Shown here one piece after another: positions 16,883 through 25,860 of a DNA stretch of 32,280 nucleotides. The stretch spans positions 1-32,280 of the forward strand of contig JAEUIN010000198.1 in assembly GCA_016793115.1 (NCBI GenBank), read 5' to 3'. A program made the position numbers and the translations under genes. Source of the stretch: Planctomycetaceae bacterium (GTDB taxonomy: Bacteria > Planctomycetota > Planctomycetia > Pirellulales > PNKZ01). The first letter of the stretch is position 1. The number at the start of each line of letters is the position of its first letter. Under the pieces are notes generated by a model that was not told the origin of the DNA, did not search any database, and was given only the letters and a program-made list of their open reading frames with translations.

Positions 16883-18246
16883 ATCATGCCGCATTGGCCG
16901 CGGCGTTCGTCGCCGACGGCAAACGCGCCAGGTGGCACGACGAAACGCTCTGGTTTGTTCGGCATAAACGCGATAAGGCCGCTCAATCGCTGCCCGAGTG
17001 GGAGACGCTGCGCGAAAAAGCCTCGCAGATTAAAGCGCACACTATGTCGCGACTGGCCGACTACCTCGAGCAGTTCGAGCGTGAAGCTCAGCGGCTCGGC
17101 GCGATCGTGCACTGGGCGGCCGATGCGGAGGAGCACAACCGCATCGTCTTGGAGCTGTTGCAAAAACACGGGGCGAAGAAGCTCGTTAAGAGCAAGTCGA
17201 TGCTCACGGAAGAGTGTCATCTCAATCCGTTTCTGGAGCGGCATCAAATCGAGGTCGTCGACACGGACCTGGGAGAGCGAATCGTTCAGCTGGCCAAAGA
17301 GCCGCCGAGCCATATCGTGCTGCCTGCGATCCATAAGAAGAAAGAGGACGTCGGCGCGATTTTTCATAAGTACCTTGGAACTCCCGAGGGAGCCGCCGAC
17401 CCGCTCTTTTTGGCCGAAGCCGCACGTGGGCACTTGCGGGATAAGTTCATGCAAGCCGACGCGGCGCTGACCGGCGTCAATTTTGCGATCGCCGAAACGG
17501 GCGGCATCGTTATTTGCACCAACGAAGGTAACGCCGATCTAGGCGTGTCGCTGCCGAAGCTGCATATCGCCTGCATGGGAATCGAGAAGCTGATTCCGAG
17601 GGCGAAGGATCTCGGCGTATTTCTGCGACTGTTGGCCCGCTCTGCGACCGGGCAGCCGATCACGACTTATTCATCGCATTTCCATGGTCCGATGCCGGGA
17701 GGCGAACTCCATATCGTGCTGGTCGACGCCGGTCGCTCGGCTCTGCTCGGCAGTGAAGAGTTTCGGCGCTCCTTGCATTGCATCCGCTGTGGAGCTTGCA
17801 TGAACACCTGCCCGGTGTATCGCCGTAGCGGCGGGCATAGCTACGAGTCGACGGTCCCCGGTCCGATCGGATCGATTTTGGCTCCGGCGAAAGATGCAAA
17901 GCAATATCACAGCCTGCCCTACGCCTGCAGTTTATGCGGCTCGTGTACCGACGTTTGCCCGGTGAAGATCGACTTGCATCATCAACTCCTGACTTGGCGC
18001 AAGGAAATTGCCCATCGCGGTTTGCTTCCTAAATCGAAGCAATGGGGCATGGCGGTGATGAGCCGCGTCTTACGGAGTCCGCGGCTTTACGCCTTAGCAG
18101 GCTGGGCCGCGCGGAAGATCGTTCCGAAATTGCCGCGCGCGTTGATCTATAATCGGTTGAATCCATGGGGAAAGCGGCGCGAGCTGCCGGAGTTCCCTAA
18201 GCATAGTTTTCGAGAACTCTACGAGCGACGAAATGGCCACAAGTAG
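16879..18246 (+). CDS. lutB: Lactate utilization Fe-S protein LutB
   Basis: The 455-aa product has an N-terminal LUD-type domain (about 60-285, with FAIAETGGIVICTNEGN) and two [4Fe-4S] ferredoxin motifs, CIRCGACMNTCP near residue 300 and CSLCGSCTDVCP near 350, followed by a short C-terminal LutB segment. This is the expected LutB/YkgF layout and length. It passes electrons from lactate oxidation within the LutABC complex. Start overlaps the lutA stop (ATGA); its end overlaps lutC by 14 nt, which indicates translational coupling across the operon. No lactate permease is seen in the window. Confidence 0.94.
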   Translation: MNHAALAAAFVADGKRARWHDETLWFVRHKRDKAAQSLPEWETLREKASQIKAHTMSRLADYLEQFEREAQRLGAIVHWAADAEEHNRIVLELLQKHGAKKLVKSKSMLTEECHLNPFLERHQIEVVDTDLGERIVQLAKEPPSHIVLPAIHKKKEDVGAIFHKYLGTPEGAADPLFLAEAARGHLRDKFMQADAALTGVNFAIAETGGIVICTNEGNADLGVSLPKLHIACMGIEKLIPRAKDLGVFLRLLARSATGQPITTYSSHFHGPMPGGELHIVLVDAGRSALLGSEEFRRSLHCIRCGACMNTCPVYRRSGGHSYESTVPGPIGSILAPAKDAKQYHSLPYACSLCGSCTDVCPVKIDLHHQLLTWRKEIAHRGLLPKSKQWGMAVMSRVLRSPRLYALAGWAARKIVPKLPRALIYNRLNPWGKRRELPEFPKHSFRELYERRNGHK

Positions 18247-18829
18247 AGATGCCGTGCTCAAGGCTGTGCGAGCGCAGGCTTTGCCGCAGCGTGACTTGCC
18301 GCAGTTTGAAGAAGCTTGGATTACTTATCCGGATCGCGCATCGCAGTTCGCCGCCGTTCTGCAGTCCGTCGGAGGCCGATGCGAAGCAGTGCGGTCCCGC
18401 GCCGAGGTCGCCCTTAAGCTCGAATCGCATCCGGCGTTCGGTTCGGCAAAGACGATTGTCTCGCTCATGCCCGATGCCGTGCCGGGCAACGTTGATTTAT
18501 CGACGATCGACGATCCGCATCAACTCGAACGCGTCGATTTTGCGATTATGCCGGGACGGATCGCCGTCGCCGAGAATGGTGCGGTATGGGTCACCGACGA
18601 AGGGGTAAAGCACCGCGCCTTGTATTTTATCACTCAGCACCTCGTGCTGATCGTCTCCGCCGACGCTTTAGTCGACAATCTGCACCAAGCGTACGAGCAA
18701 CTGACGTTCGGCGAACGGCGCTACGGGGCGTTTCTCTCGGGTCCGTCAAAGACGGCGGATATTGAACAGTCGTTAGTCATCGGCGCACATGGCCCGCGCT
18801 CCCTGACGGTCTATCTCGTCTCGGCGTAG
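18233..18829 (+). CDS. lutC: Lactate utilization protein LutC
   Basis: The 198-aa product is a LUD-domain protein with the typical motifs RIAVAENGAVWVTD and ALYFITQHLVLIV and a C-terminal GPSKTADIEQSLVIGAHGPR signature. It matches LutC/YkgG, third component of L-lactate oxidation. The start at 18233 lies inside the end of lutB, typical for this operon. Its 3' end overlaps the convergent regulator gene by 19 nt, so transcription of the two could interfere. Length is close to family average. Confidence 0.93.
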   Translation: MATSRDAVLKAVRAQALPQRDLPQFEEAWITYPDRASQFAAVLQSVGGRCEAVRSRAEVALKLESHPAFGSAKTIVSLMPDAVPGNVDLSTIDDPHQLERVDFAIMPGRIAVAENGAVWVTDEGVKHRALYFITQHLVLIVSADALVDNLHQAYEQLTFGERRYGAFLSGPSKTADIEQSLVIGAHGPRSLTVYLVSA

Positions 18830-19512
18830 CGTTGCGGATTGATCGCCCTCCGTTCGATCGACCGGGCTCCCGCTTTCAAGAAGTGAGGTTTCCGAATCGC
18901 CGCTTCCTGCGCGTCATGAATCAATCCTGCGATTTCCGCCATACTGCGAGTTTCCAGCTTCGTGAATATTCGATTCCGGCGCGCTTCCACGGTTCGCAGC
19001 GCAATTCCGAGCGAAGCGGCGATGTTCTTATTCAGTTTTCCGTCGAGCATTAGGTCGAGTACTTGTCGCTCTTCGGTTCGCAAGGAAGCCAATCGTCGTA
19101 ATCCGTCTTCCTTCGCCCTGCGGAGCGAAAGAGCATCAACCGAATTGCGACACGACAATTCGACTGTTGCGACGAGTCGAGACGCCTCCGCGGGCCAGTC
19201 AAGCACCTCGGTCCCGCCGAGTTTAATCAGACGAACGATATCGCGGGTGGCCGGGCGGAATGCCGTAAACACCATGCAGAGCGACGTTCGCGCGTGAATA
19301 GCAGAAGCGGCTTCAAGCGTCTCAGAGGCGGTCAGCGGATGGAATCCGCTGACGACGCAGCCGGCACGATCGGCCGTTGCGGCGCGGATCAATTGATCCC
19401 AGTTAGGGTGCACGACCCGCCGCAAATTCATCGGCACCACTTCTTGCCGAAGCAAATGATCTGCGGTTTGATCCAAATGGACAAGGTGCAGATCGACCTC
19501 CCAAGACCCCAT
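18811..19512 (-). CDS. LuxR/FixJ-type regulator with degenerate receiver domain
   Basis: The 233-aa product has a C-terminal LuxR-type helix-turn-helix (about 165-215: LNKNIAASLGIALRTVEARR) and an N-terminal region of receiver size (about 5-120). The receiver lacks the expected residues: the acidic pair is replaced by HLD, the phosphoacceptor Asp is Ser55 in CVVSGFHP, and the conserved Lys is Trp106 in LDWP. A Thr at 83 remains. It therefore probably does not respond to phosphorylation and may act constitutively or by ligand or protein contact. ATG at 19512 is supported by GGGGAGA at 8 nt; GTG at 19548 is less likely. It resembles the intact regulator just upstream at 19759-20436. Possible targets include the convergent lut operon; this is not shown. 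Confidence 0.78.
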   Translation of the reverse strand: MGSWEVDLHLVHLDQTADHLLRQEVVPMNLRRVVHPNWDQLIRAATADRAGCVVSGFHPLTASETLEAASAIHARTSLCMVFTAFRPATRDIVRLIKLGGTEVLDWPAEASRLVATVELSCRNSVDALSLRRAKEDGLRRLASLRTEERQVLDLMLDGKLNKNIAASLGIALRTVEARRNRIFTKLETRSMAEIAGLIHDAQEAAIRKPHFLKAGARSIERRAINPQRYAETR

Positions 19513-19758
19513 TGCGATGTCTCCCCGCTCTCGCATCACGGCATTCACCTAATCGTGCATCGAATGTATTCTGCCGGCGTGATGCGGCGAAGTTGCGTCA
19601 TTCGCACACGCAGCAGGGAGGGAGTTGCCCGCGTCGTCGGCTATCCTTGAAAGACGCGTCCGCCGGCTGACGGGAACTGAATTGCGCGATGTGGACGACC
19701 ACGTCGCGCCGTGACGATTGCGGCGAGAATGACGACTTCGCGCGACCGGCTCGGTTAC

Positions 19759-20436
19759 TTACTCGGATCCTTCCACGAGCGTCACGAGGCGCGCCAGTTC
19801 TGAGACGGATTCGACGCCAAGCTTTTGAAAAATCGATTGTTTTCGCCGATCTAGCGTCCGCGGACTAATCTGCAGGCGGGCCACGATGGCCTTATTAGGT
19901 AGGCCCGTCATGATGCACTCAAGAACGTCGCGCTCGTCGGAGTCGAGCTGTGCCAGCCGACGACGTGCTTCCGCGGCTGCGGCGCTGCGACCACGCAATT
20001 GCCGTGTTCGACGAACGGCCTGCCCGACTGTATCGGTCAGTTCGATGACGTCGTACGGCTTCTCCAGCAACGTCAAAGCGCCGTCTTGCATCAGCCGGAC
20101 GGCGGTCCGGATATCCGCGTATCCGGTGAGAAAGACGACGGAAAGTTGCTTATCGGCGGCGTGCAAACGGTGGAAGAGCTGTTTGCCGTCGACACCCGGC
20201 ATTCGCAAGTCGGTCACTACGCAATCGGCCTCCGTCGGATCGACCGAACGGAAAAACTCCTCGGCGGAACCGAACGCGGAGACGCGAAACCCCGCCGCCG
20301 ATACGATTTGCGAAGTTAACGTACGCACCGTTGACTCGTCGTCGATAATGCAAACTAGCGGCGAAATCCCTGTCACGTTGCACGTTTCCGAAGAGATTCC
20401 CGAATGCGACGTCCGTGCATAACGCCCGCGGGGCAT
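19759..20436 (-). CDS. FixJ-family response regulator
   Basis: The product is 225 aa with an intact receiver: acidic pair D32-D33 in CIIDDE, phosphoacceptor D76 in VTDLRMPG, T104 in FLTGYAD and K126 in LEKPYD. The C-terminal LuxR-type helix-turn-helix (about 165-215) contains LPNKAIVARLQISPRTLDRR. Family members activate genes after phosphorylation by a histidine kinase, FixJ itself in low oxygen. The globin-coupled kinase at 21180 is a candidate partner because it lies nearby, but they are transcribed divergently and not in one operon. The ATG at 20436 lacks a ribosome site; a GTG at 20376, just before the receiver, is an alternative. Confidence 0.85.
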   Translation of the reverse strand: MPRGRYARTSHSGISSETCNVTGISPLVCIIDDESTVRTLTSQIVSAAGFRVSAFGSAEEFFRSVDPTEADCVVTDLRMPGVDGKQLFHRLHAADKQLSVVFLTGYADIRTAVRLMQDGALTLLEKPYDVIELTDTVGQAVRRTRQLRGRSAAAAEARRRLAQLDSDERDVLECIMTGLPNKAIVARLQISPRTLDRRKQSIFQKLGVESVSELARLVTLVEGSE

Positions 20437-21179
20437 CGGGCGCGACGGTTGGCGAATAGTGTGCGAGAATGGTCAGTCGACGCGCCGCAATTAGGGCAGC
20501 CCGTCACGTCGAACATCGGCCGAAATCATACGAAAAACCGAAGAGATCACGTAGAGCCAATTTCGCACTTCGTGCGCCCGAATGTGCATTCTTGAAATGG
20601 ACTATTCGGTCGGTGGTCCTGCGCAAAACCGCTTACGATCGGCTATGTGCGGCTCAGATGCGCGGCGTTTTCTCGCAACGTCTCGGCGGCTACGCTCCAC
20701 CAACTTTCCCGCTACCAAAAATAATCGGAGAACACGTCGGTTATGTCGTGGGGTCTCCTTCCAACATCCGCTTATCCGGTTGCACGCTTCCGGCTAAACA
20801 GGACCTCGCGACCCTTTGTGGCGCCAAAGCACTCGATCTTTCGGAGCGCACCGCACCGGCGTTGCGCAGCTTACAAGCTCGACGCTTTTCGGACGAAGAC
20901 TCGCCGTGCGTCGCTGGTTGCGGCCATGATGGGTGTACATCGCGGTCTCACGCTCCGTGATGATCGCGACGAGTCACCGACTCACGTGCGAAGCGGCGCT
21001 TCATATGGTAAATCGCGAAGAAAACAGCCGCAGTCTACGATCGGCTCTTTGTGGAACAATTCAAAAAGGCGCGCCGGAACCGATTGACTGTCGGTTCGAT
21101 TTATTCGCCTTTCTCTGCCCGCCCCGATCGACTTCGGATAGACTGCCGTGTATGTCGATTAGTGGAGACGAGTTTCATC
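20437..21179. other. Intergenic region between response regulator and globin kinase
   Basis: This 743-nt region separates divergent genes. Open frames here (for example 20469-20960 and 20743-21087, both rightward) have scrambled, Arg/Ser-rich compositions and no ribosome sites, so I see no gene. The region should contain promoters for both neighbours. The only clear structure is the inverted repeat at 21077-21097. Confidence 0.4.
21077..21097. promoter_or_regulatory. Inverted repeat upstream of globin-coupled kinase
   Basis: A perfect 7-bp inverted repeat, GAACCGA (21077-21083) and TCGGTTC (21091-21097), is separated by 7 nt. It lies about 80 nt before the kinase ATG. It could be an operator dyad or a leader hairpin. 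A short AT-rich stretch follows, but no terminator-like T run. Confidence 0.3.
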
Positions 21180-22454
21180 ATGGACGCCGGCCAACCTCAT
21201 TCGGGATCTCCTGGCTACGACGGAGTCGGCGGAGAGAACCGGTCGCTGGATGAGCGTTTAGACTATCTCGCTCTGTCGCCCCAAGATCAGATTCGATTGC
21301 GATTTCTCGCGCCGCAATTTGCTTGCTTCAGTGCGGAGCTTGTCGAAGCCTTCTATAGTCATCTGTTTGCTTCTCCGAGTGCGGCTCGTTTTCTGCGCGA
21401 CCCCGCCGTCGTCGACCGGTTGAAGTTGCTTCAGGAACGTCACTTTCTTTCGCTGCTCGAGGCGAATTGGGACGACAAGTACGTCGAACGCCGCCGGCAA
21501 GTGGGACATTCACATGCCGACGTCGGCGTCGATCCCGAATTGTTTTTGGGGGCGTACAGCCGGTACGTCCAAGAGTCCTTCCGTCGCTACTTTGCCGCGG
21601 ACGGACGAGTCATGTCGTCCGATCTTGAAGCGATGTTGTCGTTGCTAAAAGTGGTGTTTCTCGACGTCGGCATCACGCTGGAAGCCTATTTCTCGCAAGC
21701 GACCGGCGCATTGCGTCGCGCCCTCGATATGTATTGGAAGGCCAACGTCGAATTACGGCAGTTCGCTCATTTGGCGTCGCACGATCTGAAGACTCCGCTG
21801 GCGACGGTCGCCAATTTTTGTGACGAGGCGCTGGATGAATTCGGCGGACAGATGCCGGTCGAGGCTAGGCAACTCATCGAATCGGCGCGGCAGCGCACGT
21901 TTCGTATGAGCAAGATGATCGATGAATTACTTTCCGTGGCGACATCGTTCGATTTGGCATCTCAGTTGGCGGCGGTCTCCAGTCAAGAAGCGCTCGAAGA
22001 CGCCGTCGAACGGCTGACGCCGCTAATACGGGAGAAGCGAATTCGCCTAGTGATACCGAATCCGTTGCCGAAAGTTTGGGGCGACGCAGTCCGGTTGCGC
22101 GAATCCTTTTACAACCTGCTTTCCAATGCGGTCAAATTCTCTCCCGCGGAAAGCGGCGTTGTAACGGTTACCGCACGGCTCGGCGACGAGGTCGTGGAAT
22201 TTACGTTTGCGGACAACGGTCCCGGCATTCCGACCGATGATCGTACCGCGATTTTCGCCCCATTTCGTCGTTCGTCACGAACTCGCGAACCGGCGGGATC
22301 AGGTCTTGGATTGTATTTCGCTAAAGCGATGATCGAATATCAGGGCGGTCAGATCACCGTGGAATCCGAAGTCGGCCGCGGCAGCCGCTTCCATGTAACG
22401 CTTCGCCAGGTGCCGAGTTCGAAGATGGGCGACTCTCCAGCCGGTAGTGATTGA
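21180..22454 (+). CDS. Globin-coupled sensor histidine kinase
   Basis: The 424-aa product has an N-terminal protoglobin-type sensor domain (about 25-175) with FYSHLFASPSAARFL and the proximal-His region RRRQVGHSHADVGV; by family alignment His112 should bind heme iron. A HisKA domain follows with H201 in LASHDLKTPL, then an ATPase domain with NLLSNAVKFSP, DNGPGIP and GSGLGLYFAK. No membrane segment is present, so it is cytosolic. Globin-coupled sensors bind O2 and sometimes NO or CO and switch the output domain. The ATG at 21180 follows GGAGACGAG at somewhat long spacing; the in-frame upstream extension to 21051 is unlike protein. It converges with the NtrC-type regulator 52 nt downstream and is near the FixJ-type regulator; either could be its partner. 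Confidence 0.85.
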   Translation: MDAGQPHSGSPGYDGVGGENRSLDERLDYLALSPQDQIRLRFLAPQFACFSAELVEAFYSHLFASPSAARFLRDPAVVDRLKLLQERHFLSLLEANWDDKYVERRRQVGHSHADVGVDPELFLGAYSRYVQESFRRYFAADGRVMSSDLEAMLSLLKVVFLDVGITLEAYFSQATGALRRALDMYWKANVELRQFAHLASHDLKTPLATVANFCDEALDEFGGQMPVEARQLIESARQRTFRMSKMIDELLSVATSFDLASQLAAVSSQEALEDAVERLTPLIREKRIRLVIPNPLPKVWGDAVRLRESFYNLLSNAVKFSPAESGVVTVTARLGDEVVEFTFADNGPGIPTDDRTAIFAPFRRSSRTREPAGSGLGLYFAKAMIEYQGGQITVESEVGRGSRFHVTLRQVPSSKMGDSPAGSD

Positions 22455-22506
22455 TGCAGTCACGGCCGACCAAAGCGTCAATTCGTCTTCGATTTCGTTT
22501 TAGAAC

Positions 22507-23922
22507 TTACCGCGGCCCGGCACCGGGTAAGGCGGCGGTTTCCGTCGGTTTGATATCGAATCGTTCCAGTAATCGATAGAGACTACGACGACTGACTCCT
22601 AAGGCGCGCGCCGCCTTTGCTTTATTGCCGCGTTCTCGCTGCAGCGTTCTCAACACGTGAGCCCGTTGCAACGCGGCCAGTGAATCGTCGTCGGCTTCCA
22701 TGACCGTCGACTGAGGCGACGCGACACCGCTTGTCTGAACGACTTCTCGAGGAAGGTCCGATAGACGTACTACGTGCTCGTCCGCCAGGATCTTCGCTCG
22801 ATCTACCGTGTTGGAAAGCTGCCGGATATTGCCCGGCCAGCGGTAACGTTCCAAGGCGGCCATCGCTTCCGGTTCGATCTGCCAATCCGGGCCGAGGAAG
22901 CGCCGAACCAACGGCGGAACGTCGCCCGTACGTTCACGTAGCGGCGGCAACGTGAGCGACATGACATTAATGCGATAGAACAGGTCTTCGCGAAAACGCC
23001 CCGACCTGACTTCTTCGTCCATATTGCGGTTCGTGGCAGCGAGGATCCGCACGTCGACGCGCCGCTCCTTGACCGAACCGATCCGCCGCATCGAGCCGTC
23101 TTCCAGAACTCGCAACAACTTCGGTTGCAACGAGCCTGGCATTTCGCCGATTTCGTCGATGAACAAAGTGCCGCCGTCGGCGATTTCGAACAAGCCGGGC
23201 TTCGTCGCGACGGCGCCGGTGAACGAACCCTTCTCGTGACCGAAAAGTTCGCTTTCCAGTAGTGTTTCCGCAAGCGCGGCGCAGTTCACGACGACCAACG
23301 GGAACTCCGCTCGTTTGCTGCGGCGGTGAAGGGCCCGTGCGACGAGCTCCTTCCCTGTGCCGCTTTCGCCTTGAATCAGAATCGCTTTGTCCGTGGGCCC
23401 GGCACGTTCGATCAAGCGATATACTTCTTGCATCGCCGCAGAGTTGCCGATCATCTCCGGCGACGACTGTGATCGCGCCAGAACCTCTTTAAGCTGCGTA
23501 TTTTCACGAGTCAAACGTCGTCGGCCGACGGCTTTCTCGACGATGATTTCCAGTTCGGCCAACGGACACGGCTTCGTCAAGTAATCGAAGGCTCCTAGTT
23601 TCATCGCGCGCACGGCCGACTCGACCGTCGCCTGACCGGTTAAGAGAATCACCTCGCAATCGCCCTGCGCCGCTTTGATTTTCTCGGTGAGGTCGATGCC
23701 GGACATGCCCGGCATCACCATATCGAGCAGTGCGACGTCGAACTGCCGACGCTGGATCATCTGAAGAGCCGTTTCCGCGTCGGCCGCTTCGTGAACATGG
23801 TAGCCGCGCCGGGCGAGTCGACGGACGATCGTTCCGCGAAACTCGTCATCATCGTCGACGACAAGCAAGTCGATGACACGGGTAATGATCGGATCGTTAA
23901 AGATTTCGGCGGATGACATCAT
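22507..23922 (-). CDS. NtrC-family sigma-54-dependent response regulator
   Basis: The 471-aa product has an intact receiver (acidic cluster at 23-26, phosphoacceptor D67 in LLDMVMPG, K117 in LTKP), an AAA+ central domain with Walker A GESGTGKE (about 185-192) and Walker B GTLFIDEIGE (about 251-260), and a Fis-type helix-turn-helix at the C-terminus (NKAKAARALGVSRRSLYRLL). The sigma-54 contact loop reads GSFTGA (232-237) rather than the usual GAFTGA. The start at 23922 (double ATG, 23919 second) precedes the receiver directly; the longer frame to 24030 is unlikely. No ribosome site is clear. It converges with the globin kinase and diverges from the universal stress protein operon, which it may control. 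Confidence 0.9.
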   Translation of the reverse strand: MMSSAEIFNDPIITRVIDLLVVDDDDEFRGTIVRRLARRGYHVHEAADAETALQMIQRRQFDVALLDMVMPGMSGIDLTEKIKAAQGDCEVILLTGQATVESAVRAMKLGAFDYLTKPCPLAELEIIVEKAVGRRRLTRENTQLKEVLARSQSSPEMIGNSAAMQEVYRLIERAGPTDKAILIQGESGTGKELVARALHRRSKRAEFPLVVVNCAALAETLLESELFGHEKGSFTGAVATKPGLFEIADGGTLFIDEIGEMPGSLQPKLLRVLEDGSMRRIGSVKERRVDVRILAATNRNMDEEVRSGRFREDLFYRINVMSLTLPPLRERTGDVPPLVRRFLGPDWQIEPEAMAALERYRWPGNIRQLSNTVDRAKILADEHVVRLSDLPREVVQTSGVASPQSTVMEADDDSLAALQRAHVLRTLQRERGNKAKAARALGVSRRSLYRLLERFDIKPTETAALPGAGPR

Positions 23923-24267
23923 CGGTGCGCTGAAAATAAAAAATAGAAGGCGGTACAACGCGGCTTCCCAGACCGAAGCACAAAATGCAAGCGACGTACC
24001 GAGCCGCTGAGAACTATTTAGCTGTGTCAAAGGCTCGAAAACGCAATTTCCGGCGGCGTCGGCGCGTCGCTGTGCGTGCGAAGTCGCACCGCGCGTGCTA
24101 AACCGCGCGCTATCGGTTCGCGGAGTCGACCGTTCTTTCGGCCTTGGAAGACGTCAAGCGTCACGATTCTCGCGAGAACGGCGATATCGGAAGAGTTGCG
24201 CTTCGGCGGTATTGGATTCGCAAAGTAAGCAATGGGGCGCGTGAAGGCCATTTACCGGAGAACCGCC
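23923..24267. other. Divergent intergenic region, no gene
   Basis: This 345-nt region lies between the NtrC-type gene and the universal stress protein gene. It must contain promoters in both directions. I looked for the sigma-54 pattern (TGGCAC then TTGCA at -24/-12) on both strands and found only poor matches, such as TTGGAAGACGTCAAGC near 24142. No gene or clear repeat is seen. Confidence 0.35.
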
Positions 24268-24711
24268 ATGGACCGGAAAACGATTGTTTTCGCCACAGAC
24301 TTCTCAAACTGGAGTGATGAGGCTCTGGGATACGCCGAAACGTTGGCAAGCCGAGATGGAGCCCGGTTGCTCATCGTCCACGTTACCGAGCCGACGACCG
24401 TCTTGGGCGAAGGCGCCTTTTATTATGGCGTTCCCACGGTCGATCGCGGAGTTCTGCGTGAATCGCTCGAAAAGGTGCGCCCGCACGATCCGTCGATTTC
24501 TTGCGAGCATCGCCTCATCGAAGGGAATCCCGCCGAAGCGCTGGTCGAACTTGCTGCGCAAGAGCATGCCGATTGCATTGTGCTCGGCAGTCACGGACGA
24601 ACGGGACTGCCGCGAGTGCTTATGGGCAGCGTGGCGGAACACGTCGTTCGGTTGGCGCATTGCCCCGTGATGGTGGTGAAGAAGTCCGCTGCGCAAACTG
24701 TAGGAGCCTGA
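24268..24711 (+). CDS. Universal stress protein (UspA family)
   Basis: The 147-aa product is a single Usp domain with the nucleotide-binding pattern G-x2-G-x9-G-S: G107, G110, G120 and S121 in GSHGRTGLPRVLMGS. The N-terminal TIVFATDFSNWSDEAL also fits. ATP-binding Usp proteins help survival under starvation, hypoxia and oxidative stress. The ATG at 24268 follows CGGAGAAC and is preferred over 24232, whose extra 12 residues are basic and atypical. It is the first gene of an operon with the hemerythrin-like gene (2-nt gap) and probably the cytochrome gene. Confidence 0.92.
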   Translation: MDRKTIVFATDFSNWSDEALGYAETLASRDGARLLIVHVTEPTTVLGEGAFYYGVPTVDRGVLRESLEKVRPHDPSISCEHRLIEGNPAEALVELAAQEHADCIVLGSHGRTGLPRVLMGSVAEHVVRLAHCPVMVVKKSAAQTVGA

Positions 24712-24713
24712 CC

Positions 24714-25187
24714 ATGAACGTTCCCTATTCGGTTCACGAGATCAATCCATTTTGCATCCAGGCGATGGCCGAACACCGCGCGTTGCGCGGATCGTTCGCG
24801 TCGATCAAGGGACTACTAAACAAGGCCGCTGAGTCCGATGCGGACAAGCGAGCGGCGCTCGCGGAAGTCGCCGGCAAGATTTCGCAGTTTCAGGCGGCGT
24901 TGACCGACCATTTTCGTCGTGAGGAGCGCGGCGGATGCTTAGAGGAAGCGGTCATCCGGTCTCCGGCGCTTGCCCCGGAGGCCGACAGATTACTCGCCGA
25001 GCATGTCGAATTGTCGGACATGGTCGAGCAACTCCGGGCCGACGCAGCCGGATCGATATCGCCGGCGGAGGCGTGGCACAAACTCGCTGCCGATTACGCG
25101 CAGTTTGAGGTATATTGGCTGCGCCATGAGGCCGCCGAAGACTCGCTGCTGCAAAAGGCCTTCAATGAAGATTTCGGAAATTCCTAA
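24714..25187 (+). CDS. Hemerythrin-like domain protein
   Basis: The 157-aa product shows the four-helix His/Glu ligand pattern of hemerythrin-like proteins: H21, H66 with E70 (HFRREE), H97, and H138 with E142 (HEAAED). A di-iron centre binding O2 or NO is therefore likely, with roles in gas sensing, storage or protection. No signal peptide, so cytosolic. The start has AGGAG 8 nt upstream and lies 2 nt after the Usp stop, so the two genes are coupled. Ligand assignment is by pattern only. Confidence 0.82.
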   Translation: MNVPYSVHEINPFCIQAMAEHRALRGSFASIKGLLNKAAESDADKRAALAEVAGKISQFQAALTDHFRREERGGCLEEAVIRSPALAPEADRLLAEHVELSDMVEQLRADAAGSISPAEAWHKLAADYAQFEVYWLRHEAAEDSLLQKAFNEDFGNS

Positions 25188-25227
25188 TTGCGAACGACCG
25201 TTTTCCGATCCACCTCGAGTTAAACCT

Positions 25228-25662
25228 ATGAAACTTGGAACTCTTGTCGCCGCTTGCTTGTCGATTGGTTTCGCGTTGATCTCGACGAGCGGCCGAACCG
25301 ATGAACCGAACAAGACGGCCGGATTTATGCGCTTAAAATTAGCGCATTCCCAACAATTGCTCGAAGGCTTGGCTCTCAATGATGCGCGTATGGTGGAAAA
25401 GAATGCGCAAGCACTGAGTACGTTGACGCGCGATGAGATGTGGCAAGTCCTTCAAACACCGGAGTATCTGCAATACAGCGTCGACTTCCGCAAAGCCGCA
25501 GATGCCGTCGCGGCGGCCGCCGGCAAACAAAACTTGGACGGCGCCGTACTCGCCTACATGGGCCTGACGATGCAATGCGTCGAGTGCCATAAGCACGTCC
25601 GCGACGTTCGCATGGCGTCTTACGATCGGCGAAACAGTATTCCTAGGCTGGCCGATCGTTGA
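25228..25662 (+). CDS. Exported c-type cytochrome, cytochrome c'-like
   Basis: The 144-aa product has a signal peptide (about 1-22) and a single heme-binding motif CVECH (C117, C120, H121) near the C-terminus, preceded by helices. A C-terminal CxxCH in a small helical protein is the layout of cytochrome c', which binds NO and protects against it, but the similarity here is architectural and a generic electron carrier is possible. The ATG at 25228 gives the signal peptide; an in-frame ATG at 25165 inside the hemerythrin gene is less likely. It follows the hemerythrin gene by 40 nt. Confidence 0.75.
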   Translation: MKLGTLVAACLSIGFALISTSGRTDEPNKTAGFMRLKLAHSQQLLEGLALNDARMVEKNAQALSTLTRDEMWQVLQTPEYLQYSVDFRKAADAVAAAAGKQNLDGAVLAYMGLTMQCVECHKHVRDVRMASYDRRNSIPRLADR

Positions 25663-25860
25663 TCGGTCGCTGCGGCGGTTCGGTTATATTCCCGGTCTCG
25701 GCGGAAGTTCCGTGACTGTCGCCGTCATTCAATCACCGGCCGAACCGGCTCTTGCTCGCCGAACACGCAGCCCTTAAGTTGATCGGCGGGGATACTCTCT
25801 CGGCGCCGAAATCGCTTGGAACGGCGACAACTTATTGCGCAGGTCTACGTCTCTTCTTGA

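Noticed and set aside
20469..20960. 163-codon rightward frame between response regulator and kinase
   Set aside because: No ribosome site, no recognisable domain and a composition like random GC-rich sequence.
24142..24157. Possible sigma-54 promoter before the universal stress protein gene
   Set aside because: It has GG and GC at the right distance but lacks the CAC and TT bases of the consensus, so it is no better than chance.
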